A stretch of 31,148 nt of DNA from the NCBI GenBank assembly GCA_026770585.1, contig MU646398.1, positions 770,070 to 801,217 on the forward strand, in the 5' to 3' direction. This document shows positions 1-8,095 of the stretch, one piece after another. A program made the position numbers and the translations under genes. Positions within the stretch are counted from its first letter, which is position 1, and each line of letters opens with the position of its first letter. This DNA comes from Baffinella frigidus (taxonomy: Eukaryota > Cryptophyceae > Cryptomonadales > Baffinellaceae). The notes beneath the pieces were generated by a model. That model made no database searches, was not told the origin of the DNA, and worked only from the letters and a program-made list of their open reading frames with translations.

Positions 1-34
1 GTCGCGCGCGCTCTCTCTCTCACTCTCTCTCTCC

Positions 35-74
<40 letters not shown>

Positions 75-108
75 GTCGCGCGCGCTCTCTCTCTCTCTAT
101 TTATATTT
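1..108. repeat. CT microsatellite
   Basis: Nearly pure (CT)n with two gtcgcgcgcg interruptions. Pyrimidine-rich on the sense strand of the OGT-like gene. Confidence 0.9.
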
Positions 109-130
109 ATAGATTGAACTCCGGACCCGC

Positions 131-249
131 GGGCTGTTCTTCACAGGGGCATCCGCGTTGGACGAGCTGATGGTGCTGGCGTTGAAACCACAATCGGAAC
201 CGCAGGCTGTTCTTCACGGGGGCAGCCGCGTTGGCCGAGCACGTTGGAT

Positions 250-307
<58 letters not shown>

Positions 308-445
308 GATGGATTTCCGGACCCGCAGGCTGTTCTTCACCAGGGCATCCGCGTTGGCCGAGCACGTCAAAGGAGATCTGCAGCCGACATGTATCCCACG
401 TGCTCATCCAACGCTGCTGCCTAAACCCCAGACCCTAAACCCTGG
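131..445 (+). repeat. Three decayed upstream copies of the OGT-like exon
   Basis: The start of exon 458-538 (ggctgttcttcacnggg...gcgttgg) recurs at 131-175, 205-246 and 326-415. Two copies are preceded by the same cggacccgc. They are truncated by CT microsatellite or by lost frame, so they look like tandem duplicates that have decayed. Confidence 0.75.
250..306. repeat. CT microsatellite
   Basis: (CT)n tract that truncates the second decayed exon copy. The Ser-Leu and Arg-Glu reading frames across it are artefacts. Confidence 0.9.
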
Positions 446-457
446 ACCCTAAACCAG

Positions 458-538
458 GCTGTTTTTCACGGGTGCAGCGGCGTTGGACCAGCACGTGGGA
501 TACAAGTCTGCAGCAGACCTCCTTCTGGACACCACTGG
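458..538 (+). CDS. OGT: OGT-like exon (R/K-LFF...LLLDTT)
   Basis: Acceptor AG at 456-457 and donor GT at 539-540. It encodes LFFTGAAALDQHVGYKS followed by AADLLLDTT, matching the GT41 segment before the NGH motif. It starts with the last base of a split codon and ends in phase 2, joining to 1388 to give LDTTGYNGH. It is the most intact of at least four tandem copies in 131-538. Confidence 0.8.
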
Positions 539-2156
539 GTAGAACATACACCCTCTTGCCCTGTACAACCATACACCTAACTGTACAACTGTACAATCCG
601 TCCTTCCGTTATCCAGTCAGCCCCTCTGCTACCTCGCGAATGTTGACTGCATGTCCAGATTGAGCACGTGGAATACACGTCCGCTGCTGACCTTCTCTTG
701 GACACCACTGGGTAGGTTCTGCCCGTGGTCTTGGACACGACTGGGTAGAACACGCACCTGCTTGCTCTGTAAAATGATCCAACTAACTGTACAAATATAC
801 AACTGTACAACTAACTGCACAACTGTGCGACTCCACAACTTTACAACTGTACAGCTGTGCAACTAACCTGTGCAACTATACAACTGCATAACTAAGTGTA
901 CACCTGTACGCACGGAAATCGAAGCCACGCCCCGTCCGTCCGTCCGTCATCCAGCCACGCCCTCTCTCACCTTTGCTAGGGATGCCAACGTTGACTGCAT
1001 TTTCCAGATTGAGCACGTGGGGTACAATTCCGCTGCGGACTTCTTCTTGAACACCACTGAATAGAACCCTAAACTCTCAACCCGACACCCTGAACCCTGA
1101 ACCCTAAACTCTAAAATTCCTGAACCCTGAACCCTGAACCCTGAACCCTGCACCCTAAACCCTGAAATTCCTTAACCCTCAACCCCAAACCATGACCCCT
1201 CAATACGGCCACGGTGACTGGAACGCACGCCCCTGTCTGCGCGGGCCGAGTCATGTGCCGTGTATGTCCTAGTCTTACACGGCCTTCACGGAAGACAATA
1301 GGGTGGGCATGTTTGTTTCGATCCGTACTATTGACCAGTTTGATATTTGACCAGTTTGACATTTGACCAGCGTTCCTCTGTCTGCAGGTACAACGGACAC
1401 TCGACCTCCGCAGATGCGCTCTTCGCCGGGGTCCCTCTCGTTGATCCCCACCCGCACCCCTTCAGGATCTTTTATGGTTGATTGATGCCCAACATCTCGA
1501 GCCACAGGTTTGCTGCAGACCTCTCGTCCCTCCTGCATCTATTTTACGCCCCTCGCCCGTACAAAACATTTATGTTCATCTATTCTAAATTACGGCCCTG
1601 TATCTTTGGAGTGTCCACGGGGGAAGGGGGGGGAAGGATGACTCGCGTGTTTCCTTACACACGCGCGTTTAGTCCTCGCGTCTAGGGCAAACACGGTTCT
1701 GCGCCTGTGCCACTCGCTTGTCTGAAGTTGCGACACGCGCAAGGCGCCCCCGGCGTCGTCCCCTTGCTCGCTTCGCATCAGGATGGGGCCTTGCGACATC
1801 TTAAGAGAGGGTCATGTCTTGGGATACCACCCATGCATACAACCCATGCCTGAAACAGCATGCGCGTGACGGTGTTGGCGCCCCCCTGGCTCACGCCCGC
1901 ACTCACCACCTCCCAAACCCTCACGCCTCAACCCTCATCACCAACCCCAAACCCCACACCCTAAACCCCAAACCCCAAGCCCTCATCCCTCAACCTTACA
2001 CCCTGAACCCTACACCCTCAACTTTCAACCCTAACCCAGGTGACGTTACCCGGGACGCGGATGGCCGCGAGGGTTGCAGCCAGCATCGCGGCTGGCGCTG
2101 GGATTCATCGTGCGGCGGTGCAACCCCCCCCCCCCCATCTCCTGGCCTCACCAATA

Positions 2157-2189
<33 letters not shown>

Positions 2190-2325
2190 ATTTATATCTC
2201 TCTCGCTTGCTCTCGCTCTCTCTCTCTCTCCCTGTCATCGCCCCCCCTTCTGCCTCCTCTGGCTTCCTGCGCCTCCTGCGGAGTTAAGGTATCTGGCGCT
2301 GTCTCTCTTTGCGTTGGTCTGACCA

Positions 2326-2372
<47 letters not shown>

Positions 2373-4051
2373 CCTCTCTCTCCCTCTTTCTATCATCGCG
2401 GATGGCGCGCGGCGGTGCACCCCCGAAACGGACCCGCAGAACATGCTCACCCCCGAAACTGGGAAGCAAAGCGAGCATACCCCCGAAACGGACGAGCAAC
2501 GCACGCGTGGTGTCGTCGTAGGCGGTGGGTGCTGTGTGTGGAGACGTGGCCGGTGTGAGGTAGAAGGAACCGTGCGTTTATCACGGATCGATACCAACGT
2601 GGCCACCTTGTATTCTCTTCTGTAAAGGCCCTGAAAAACTCAAACCTTCCATGGAGGCCTTGCAAGACCAAGACCTCACCTCCGTGTGGTCTGACGTGAC
2701 GAGTCACGGCGGACATTGGATTCACGGGTTATAGATTCAGTGGGGAACATGGCTGATGGGTGGTGGCACGGGGCAGGTGACGCCCGACTCGAGGTTTGAG
2801 GTATCTGGCGCTGTCTCTGTCTGATGTGGTCTCACTGTACTCTCTTTCGGCAGGTGACGCGCACGTTGAGGGAGTATGAAGAGGTGGCGGTGCGCCTGGC
2901 GCTCTGCCCCGTCTGTCTTCGAAAGGTACCGTCCCACCCAGTTTCCGCTGCCCAGAATCGAGTCTCCGCAGTACATAATCGATTTTTTTTTAGCCCGGAA
3001 TCGAGTTTTCTGTGATGGTCAGGCACGGCGTCCACGGAAATCAAGCACTCATGAAACACGTTGACGGTAAAAAACACAAGATGCGTGTTTTGGCGCATCT
3101 TGTGTCTCCGAACGGTACCGTCTGCCGTGATGCTCCCGTACCACACAGTGGGCTTCGCAGATCGGTCCATTTATTTTCGTGGTAGTAATTCAGAACTGAT
3201 CGGTACAAGGACATGTTGTTGGACATGTTGTCGTTCAGGCAAGGTGCCCACGAAACAGATGCAACCATGGTCAACGTCGACGGCCTTCGACCTGCAACCA
3301 CACCCCTCAGGAGCGTTTCCAGCCCCATCTCGCAGATACGTGCGTCGACTGATGGATTGGTGTGAGTGCAGGTGCGACGAAACCTGATCGACACGCGAGA
3401 AAACCGTAGAAAAAGATCCAATTCCGGTTTGAAGGTGTTCCGCTGTAGCCTTTTGAGTGGTGATGTGAGTGCAGGTGCGACGAGACTTGATCGACAAGCG
3501 AGCGACAGCGCCTCTCTTCGACACGCCGGCATGGGTCTCGCACTGGGAGAGCGCGCTCAGGTCTCCACCGTTACCTTAAGTTAACAGAGGTTCCACATTT
3601 ATTTTGAGACGTTCTCGATTTTGTCGACTTTTGTCTCGGTGGGAAGCGCGTGGGTCTCGCGCTGGGAAAGCGCGCTCAGGTCCGTGTTATCTTTGCGGGT
3701 TGGCCCGACAGGGTACGTGACTTGTGTAAAGTCACTCAAGACTACTCCTGCATGGGGCTTGTCCACCGAGGGTGCGTTTGGGGGCCACCCACCAACTCAG
3801 CATTTGCCACTTGTATTTCAAGTTTTTGAACATCACCACCCATGCCGGGGTTGCATGTACTCGACAGGAAACTCCCACACTGCTCCAACGGTGGTCCGAG
3901 GCTGTTCGTGTATCTTGCTGACACGTGACTCCCTTGCGCGTCATCCAGGATGGCGGTAGAGTCTCGGAGAAGCAACCAGACGTCCTCTCGAGGGGCGCCG
4001 CGCAAGTGGAATATCGTAGTGGCCGAGCGGGCAACCCGCTCAGCACGATAG
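458..4051 (+). CDS. OGT: O-GlcNAc transferase-like (GT41) gene, 3' part, six exons
   Basis: Glycosyltransferase family 41 enzymes move a sugar from a nucleotide sugar onto Ser/Thr of nuclear and cytosolic proteins. Only the last part of the catalytic domain is here; the TPR repeats and first catalytic lobe would lie left of the window. Exons: 458-538, 1388-1439, 2040-2117, 2854-2925, 3475-3560 and a proposed last one 3949-4051. Phases agree at every junction. In order one reads SAADLLLDTT, YNGHSTSADALFAGVPL, VTLPGTRMAARVAAS, LREYEEVAVRLA and RATAPLFDT, which is the order found at the end of GT41 proteins; the N-G-H-S-T stretch corresponds to the nucleotide-binding NGHTT motif. The form is nearer OGT/SECRET AGENT than SPINDLY. 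The introns hold decayed copies of exons 1 and 5. The gene converges with the minus-strand gene starting its 3' end at 4599. Family assignment is strong; the last exon is tentative. Confidence 0.82.
569..905 (+). repeat. TGTACA-rich minisatellite
   Basis: Irregular tandem copies of caactgtacaa / caactaactgtacaa interrupted by an exon copy around 666-750. Strongly palindromic (TGTACA). Lies within an intron of the OGT-like gene. Confidence 0.65.
666..1064 (+). repeat. Decayed copies of the 3' end of the OGT-like exon
   Basis: The exon end (HVGY-S-AADLLLDTTG plus donor gggtag) recurs at 666-713, 729-748 and 1012-1064. The last copy reads AADFFLNTTE and has lost the GT donor (gaatag). Two carry the same leader gttgactgcat...ccagattgag. 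Confidence 0.75.
1062..1195. repeat. Telomere-like degenerate heptamers (CCCTAAA sense)
   Basis: Block of ccctaaa/ccctgaa variants in an intron of the OGT-like gene. Confidence 0.85.
1388..1439 (+). CDS. OGT: OGT-like exon (YNGHST)
   Basis: Acceptor ctgcag before 1388, donor gttgat after 1439. Encodes YNGHSTSADALFAGVPL, the sugar-nucleotide-binding segment of GT41. The open frame runs on past the donor, but ending at 1439 restores the family sequence VPL-VTLPG with the exon at 2040. Confidence 0.85.
1912..2038. repeat. Telomere-like block ending at a 3' splice site
   Basis: ccctaaacccc and variants running directly into the acceptor of exon 2040-2117. Confidence 0.88.
2040..2117 (+). CDS. 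OGT: OGT-like exon (VTLPGTRMAARVAAS)
   Basis: Directly follows a telomere-like C-rich block ending in cccag at 2039. Encodes VTLPGTRMAARVAAS then IAAGAGIHRAA, phase 0 on both sides, donor gtgcaa. Very characteristic of the GT41 C-terminal lobe. Confidence 0.87.
2150..2400. repeat. Two CT microsatellites
   Basis: (CT)n at about 2155-2235 and 2325-2395 within the intron after exon 2040-2117; three short copies of cccccgaaacggac-like sequence follow at 2420-2500. Confidence 0.85.
2854..2925 (+). CDS. OGT: OGT-like exon (LREYEEVAVRLA)
   Basis: Acceptor ttcggcag at 2846-2853, donor gtaccg after 2925; 24 codons in phase 0. Encodes VTRTLREYEEVAVRLA followed by LCPVCLRK. The E-Y-E-x-L/V-A-V-R-L-A helix is diagnostic for GT41. 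Confidence 0.85.
3475..3560 (+). CDS. OGT: OGT-like exon (RATAPLFDT)
   Basis: Acceptor gtgcag before 3475, donor gtctcc after 3560. Encodes VRRDLIDKRATAPLFDT, then PAWVSHWESALR, the usual end of the catalytic domain (PLFDT, aromatic, E-x-A). Ends in phase 2. A decayed copy of its start lies at 3371-3402 and of its end at 3632-3679. Confidence 0.82.
3561..3948 (+). other. Intron before the last OGT-like exon
   Basis: Contains a second copy (3632-3679) of the previous exon's end, reading GSAWVSRWESALR with its own donor gtccgt. Splicing from this copy instead would change only the C-terminus. Nothing else recognised. Confidence 0.4.
3949..4051 (+). CDS. OGT: Proposed last exon of the OGT-like gene
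   Basis: Acceptor catccag at 3942-3948 in the right phase (2) to continue the exon ending at 3560. It then reads 33 codons, starting MAVESRRSNQTSS and rich in Arg and Ser, to TAG at 4049-4051. It has no family motif, which is normal for the extreme C-terminus, so this is only a phase-based proposal. Confidence 0.4.
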
Positions 4052-4598
4052 CACGGGGGAAAAGCGAGGTTTAATAAGTTGAAAAACACGACCGCTTCTA
4101 GGGGGAGAGATGCGTCGAGTCCAGAGGGCTTACGCACCGTGGTGCGGTTCTTAGGTTGTGAGCCTGGGTAATAAAGTTGTGAACCGCCAGGGCTGTGACT
4201 TAAGACTCACACATGGACGTGGGCATGCAGTAAAGGCACCTGACTCGCGCAGCCTGGGAGTGTAAGGAGCAGGGGGCTAGACCACCTACAGGGGTACCTC
4301 GCTCATAAGAAAGCGCGCAGCCCCCTAGCTAGGACCTCCCCCTAGCTAGGACCTCCAGGGCCCTAGGCATAGGCCTACTGTACATGTAGGGTCCTAGGAC
4401 GACGAGGTACCCTTGCGAGACAAAAGAAGTGCCCCTCTCAAGTCGACACGCAGCGCCGCTTGGGGCCGAATCCTGAACCCCGACAACTGAAGACGGACAC
4501 CGGACGAAGGACGCGACAGTGTACTCAAGAGGCTTCATGCCAGGCGTGGTCACATGGGGGTGATCACGCGGGTGGTCACGCGTTGGTCACGCGGACGA
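4052..4598. other. Convergent 3' intergenic region
   Basis: Lies between the stop of the plus-strand OGT-like gene and the stop of the minus-strand CaMKII-hub gene. An 18-bp direct repeat (ctagctaggacctcc) sits at 4325-4357. No gene seen. Confidence 0.5.
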
Positions 4599-4679
4599 TC
4601 ACGCGGGCGAGCGGTGGAAGTGGACACACTTCCACGTCCCGCTCGCGTCCAGGAACACGCGCGACTCGTTGGACTTGAC
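4599..4679 (-). CDS. Hub protein exon 6 (VHFHRS, stop)
   Basis: 27 codons including TGA, acceptor gtgcag. Encodes VKSNESRVFLDASGTWK then CVHFHRSPA, the final strand of the hub domain. Confidence 0.88.
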   Translation of the reverse strand, partial: VKSNESRVFLDASGTWKCVHFHRSPA

Positions 4680-7267
4680 CTGCACTCCTCCACGGGGCAA
4701 ATATCAGAATTTAGGGACGAGGCTCCCTCCTTTTAAAAGAGTTCCTGGTACGAATGAAACATTATCTATAATGGCAGTTTCTCCCTTAAGTGGCGAGTAG
4801 GCTCAAACGCCCTACGGCAGAGCCCCAGGACCTACCTCAGGCTTCGACGGGTGAATATTCGAGCGTCCGTCACTTGAGGGATAGCTCCATCCCACCCACC
4901 ACACGTTGCACGCGGCAGCGGATCGTTGCACGGGTCTGCATTTCGAGCCAGCCCTGTGGATTGTGGTGCGGGCCCTAAACCCCAAACACCACACCCCAAA
5001 CCCCGAACCGTAAAAACGTCAACCATGAAGTCTAAAGGCGGCAGGGCCGCACCGTCTCGGGGCCGTAAACCATAAAGCGGATCGTTGCACGGGCTTGCAT
5101 TTCGAGCCAGCCCTTTGGATTGTGGTACGCTCCCTAAACCCTAAACCCTAAACCCCACACCATAAACCGTAAACCATAAATCGTCAACTGAGACATTGTC
5201 GCACCTGAACCCTAGACCTTGAACAAATGAGGGAGGGTCGCACCGTCTCGGGGCCGTTAGCGCCCATGCGCTGCACCAGCCGCGTGTAGCAGATCGACGC
5301 GCCTGCCAGCGAGGGCAGGTTTTTTTAGGTCCTGGACTGACCGAGTGCGTTCCCACACGTCGATTTGACCAGAGAGTTGCCCGATGCCCAGGCGCGTGTT
5401 GCAGATGGACGCGCCTGCTACCGGGGGCATTTCCGTCAAAACCTAAATTTAGGTCCAGGTTTTGCGAACTCCCACCATAGGCGGACACTGCAACGTGTCT
5501 GCAGGAACGCCCTGCGTCGTTTTCCTGGGTGTCTTGCTTCACAGTGAACTCGTTTTGCCGCGTCCGGCGAATTTTAGGCTTTTGGTTTAGGATTTAAAGT
5601 TTAGGGGTTTAGGTTTCGGGTAAAACCAAAACAATGAACCCAGTCGTTACGGGTAAAACCTAAACAACCAAACCCGAACAAACCAACCCCAATGGGTAGA
5701 GCACGAACCGCGACGCCATGGGCTTTTTCTGCCCCCCACTAGGACCCTACAGTAGGAATTTATCGGTTTAGCGGTAAAGTTAGGGGCCGGGCAGCCAACC
5801 GCGATTAGAGAGCGGACACCGGTTTGAGCGAGGCCAGACTTGCTGCTGCAGGTAGAGTGTTGGCTGTGCGAACCACCTGTGCGCGAGACACACGGCCTGG
5901 GCGAGACCCAAACTCTTAACCCCAGCTTCTAAACCGGTAGCGGTTCAGCGGTTTAGGGGCTGGGGTTTAGGGTTTGGTCCGGCATCGCCGGTATCGCCGA
6001 TAAGCTCGCCCGAATCGCCGAGCATGTGATGTTCACGTCGACGAGCATAGTCTGATAGTGTTGCCTGCCTATCTCTGCATCACTCGGGTTGGCAGCCTAT
6101 TCCCACGTTGCCAATCGTTCCGAGCGGTACAACCCCGTCAACTTCGGATTGGCAGCCTATCCTGAAGTTGTCAAACTTGGAATGCGGCACACCCACATCA
6201 ACTTTTGCGCGAAAACGAGCCCGGTCTCACTGTTTTGGTGAGACCGAACAGACTGCGACAGAGCTAGGAGATGAGGCGCGTACCGGCATCGCCGAGCATG
6301 CGGATGTTAACATCCACGAGCGTGGTGTTGGGCGTGACTTTCGGCCCAGCGTCCGCGGAGGGCGGGAGCGTGAAATAGAACTTGTGGAACGCGAGGCCTT
6401 CGGCGACGCACCCTGGTGCGGCGTTTGGGGTTTGGGGGCTGGGGTTTGGGGTTTGGGGTTTGGGGTGTGGGGTGTGGGTGGAGGGCGCAGGGGTGTAGGG
6501 TGCAGGGTGTAGGGTGTAGGGTGCAGGGTTCAGGGTTCAGGGTCTAGGGTTTAGGGTTTAGGATTCAGGTTTCAGGGTCTAGGGCTTAGGTTTCAGGGAT
6601 CAGGGTACAGGGTTTAGCGTGTAGGGTGTAGGGTGTTGGGTGTAGGGTGTTCGGTGCAGGGGTTAACCCATGGCCTCGGGCTCGAAGCACGTGATGTCCT
6701 TGTCGCACACTTTCTCGTAAGTCGCCCAGTCGCCAGCCGCGGCGGCCTTAAGCACTGCCAACAATCAGGTTGATTGGATACCCATAACATCGCGAGATCC
6801 CAGGTGTTGAAACATGGCAGCAGCGGAGCCAGCGAGATCCGCGCGTGTCGCGGAACGGACGCATGGTCCAGACTTCACGGTGGTTGGGGATCACTCAAAG
6901 AACACAGTGCGTTCCGTCCGGCCCTCCAAAAAACCACGGGGAGCAGCTGTCTGGGGTGTGGCTGCACCTGAGAGCGTGGCGTCGTAAACCTCCTTCTCCT
7001 TGCCCTGCATTCATGGGCGAGAGACACGACGATTAAAGCCAGCCATGGGTCGCTCTCGGATGAGAGCGAGCGCGATTCCCTCAGATGGGGCAGTCAGTTT
7101 CTATCGCGCTTGCTGCGAGGCAGCGCCTGCACGGAAACTTCAAAGGGGGATTTACTGAAGCCACGTCAAAGGACAAAGAGAGACCTTTCACTTACCGAGA
7201 AGGAGTGGTGCGCCCTGGCCATACGCACTGTCCGGCCACCCACCGCTGCAATGCCGCTGCGCATCAT
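4599..7267 (-). CDS. CaMKII association-domain (hub) protein, six exons, complete
   Basis: Stand-alone calcium/calmodulin-dependent kinase II association domain, a small alpha/beta fold that forms ring-shaped oligomers; no kinase domain is present. Exons in transcript order: 7267-7196, 7004-6968, 6754-6668, 6412-6284, 5302-5244, 4679-4599; total 465 bp, 154 residues, all phases match. After a 24-residue leader (MMRSGIAAVGGRTVRMARAH...), rich in Arg and without acid residues and so possibly an organelle transit peptide, one reads AAAAGDWATYEKVCDKD and TCFEPEA, then GLAFHKFYF, then TTLVDVNIRML, then ASICYTRLVQRM, then ESRVF and finally WKCVHFHRSPA and a stop. These match the CaMKII hub in order (TCFEPEA, FHKFYF, ETRVW, VHFHRS). 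The upstream neighbour on the plus strand starts at 8009, so the two share a divergent 5' region. Confidence 0.88.
4783..4884. mobile_element. Small inverted-repeat element, CCCTCAAGTG family
   Basis: Starts tcccttaagtggcgagtagg and ends cacttgaggga, giving terminal inverted repeats. Related sequence, including the ctacgg/cgagtagg interior, occurs at 29440-29527 and 29815-30130. Lies in the last intron of the hub gene. Confidence 0.55.
4905..5127. repeat. 57-bp direct repeat in the last intron of the hub gene
   Basis: The segment gcggatcgttgcacggg...ttgtggt is at 4918-4970 and again at 5078-5127. Each copy is followed by telomere-like sequence. On the minus strand one copy has a long open frame, but its phase does not fit the gene. 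Confidence 0.7.
5244..5302 (-). CDS. Hub protein exon 5
   Basis: 59 bp, acceptor ctggcag, donor gtgcga. Encodes ASICYTRLVQRMGANGPET. The open frame continues past the donor, but ending here joins in phase 0 to the VHFHRS exon. A decayed copy lies at 5386-5420 and a copy of its end at 5042-5066. Confidence 0.82.
5386..5420 (-). repeat. Decayed copy of hub exon 5
   Basis: Minus strand agcag followed by GCGCGTCCATCTGCAACACG, matching the start of exon 5 with its acceptor, then diverging. Confidence 0.65.
5574..5980. repeat. Telomere-like blocks, TTTAGGG on the plus strand
   Basis: Degenerate ttaggg/ggtttagg and reversed ctaaac segments in the intron between hub exons 4 and 5. The predominant sense on the minus-strand gene is CCCTAAA. 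The stretch between them (5700-5935) has nothing recognisable. Confidence 0.7.
6085..6276 (+). mobile_element. Inverted-repeat element, GCTCTGCCTCACTC family, diverged
   Basis: Reads catcactcgggttggcag near the left and gactgcgacagagctagg at the right end, with the conserved interior gcggtaca...gtcaact twice. Lies in the intron after hub exon 4, antisense to the gene. Confidence 0.55.
6284..6412 (-). CDS. Hub protein exon 4 (FHKFYF)
   Basis: 129 bp, acceptor caccag, donor gtacgc. Encodes CVAEGLAFHKFYFTLPPS, then TPNTTLVDVNIRMLGDA. It follows a large telomere-like block (CCCTAAA on this gene's sense strand). Confidence 0.88.
6420..6662. repeat. Telomere-like block (TTTAGGG on plus, CCCTAAA in sense of the hub gene)
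   Basis: ggtttagggt/gtagggtgcagg variants fill almost the whole intron between hub exons 3 and 4 and end at the acceptor next to 6412. Confidence 0.9.
6668..6754 (-). CDS. Hub protein exon 3 (TCFEPEA)
   Basis: 87 bp, acceptor ttggcag, donor gttaac. Encodes LKAAAAGDWATYEKVCD then TCFEPEAM; the E-P-E-A loop is a hallmark of CaMKII hubs. Confidence 0.88.
6968..7004 (-). CDS. Hub protein exon 2
   Basis: 37-bp mini-exon, acceptor atgcag, donor gtgcag. Encodes GKEKEVYDATLS, the first helix of the hub fold; splits a Val codon with exon 3. Confidence 0.8.
7196..7267 (-). CDS. Hub protein exon 1 (leader)
   Basis: 24 codons from ATGATG to the strong donor gtaagtg. Basic, Ala/Gly/Arg-rich leader ending AHHSFS. 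An acceptor-like gtgcag sits one base before the first ATG, so a 5' UTR intron is possible. Phase 0 to exon 2. Confidence 0.7.
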
Positions 7268-8008
7268 CCTGCACGGGGAAGATGTGAGGCGCAGAGCTCT
7301 TCACAACACACCGCCCCAGGCTGTGGGGTGGGAAATTCCCACTGGGAATCCCTGGGTGACAAAGGTGGGGAATGAGGTTTGGGGTGTGGGAAAAAGGAGC
7401 TTGCAGCGTAATAGAGGATCGTGGCGGAGGCAGCATGCCACATCCCCAGAGCAGGCAGATCTCGGCAGATGGGAACATGCCTTTGAGTTCTGGAGGAGGA
7501 GGACTGCAGGTTCCTCTTGTTCGCAGAGGAGATAGAGGGGTTTTCGCCAAAAGTCACTCAGTCTAACGGTTTTTCGAAAAGTCACTTTCCGGATTTCCCT
7601 GGCGGACAGGAACGAAATGTGCCGAGGACTGCTCTGGTCTAAAGGCGAGGATTGTCTAAGATCCAACACCATCGACGAACGAGAGCGTGTTGCTGGTAGT
7701 GAACATCTTCCCAGCTACTTTGGCTTGATCCGCCCATTTGGGGGGGCTTTTTCGACCTTCTAGCGCATTCTCCCTGTTGGGGACTGGTGTTTATCGAACT
7801 GAAATGTCAAAGCAGTCTAGGCCAGGTCTATGAGCTTTTCTGCCTCCCTCCAGTTCCTGTTCTGCCGGAGGCATCTAACCCTGGTAGTTTTGCGGCCGCG
7901 GATCCATGTACCGTGCTCCTCGCTATCGTCGCTGGTTGCCATGGCTCTCGGATAGCAGGGATCTGATCTATTGTTCTTTTGTTCCAGGGCGACAATCAGG
8001 CACCAGGC
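7268..8008. promoter_or_regulatory. Divergent 5' region between hub gene and membrane-protein gene
   Basis: Between the start codons of two divergent genes. No TATA or other element that I can defend; direct copies of aaaagtcact at 7550-7583. A 5' UTR intron for the plus gene may end at cag 7985-7987. Promoter function is inferred only from position. Confidence 0.4.
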
Positions 8009-8095
8009 ATGCTGTTGCGGCACATCATGCTGGCTCTCGGCATTGTGGCCCTCGCGGCACTCATCGCCCCAGCCGCCAGTGCCAGCTCTCATGTG
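8009..8095 (+). CDS. Membrane protein exon 1: signal peptide
   Basis: 29 codons, MLLRHIMLALGIVALAAL then IAPAASASS: a basic start, a hydrophobic core and small residues (A-x-A) at the likely cleavage site. Donor gtacgc in phase 0. Whether it belongs with the exons from 9720 on is inferred from phase and order. Confidence 0.65.

Noticed and set aside
141-438. Ser-Leu and Arg-Glu repeat ORFs, also at 2040-2606 and 12866-13542
   Set aside because: Translations of CT microsatellites in introns.
4812-5026. Minus-strand exon with GWLEMQ-type frame to a stop
   Set aside because: At first taken as the end of the hub gene; the exon 4679-4599 with VHFHRS fits the family and phase, so this is intron sequence.
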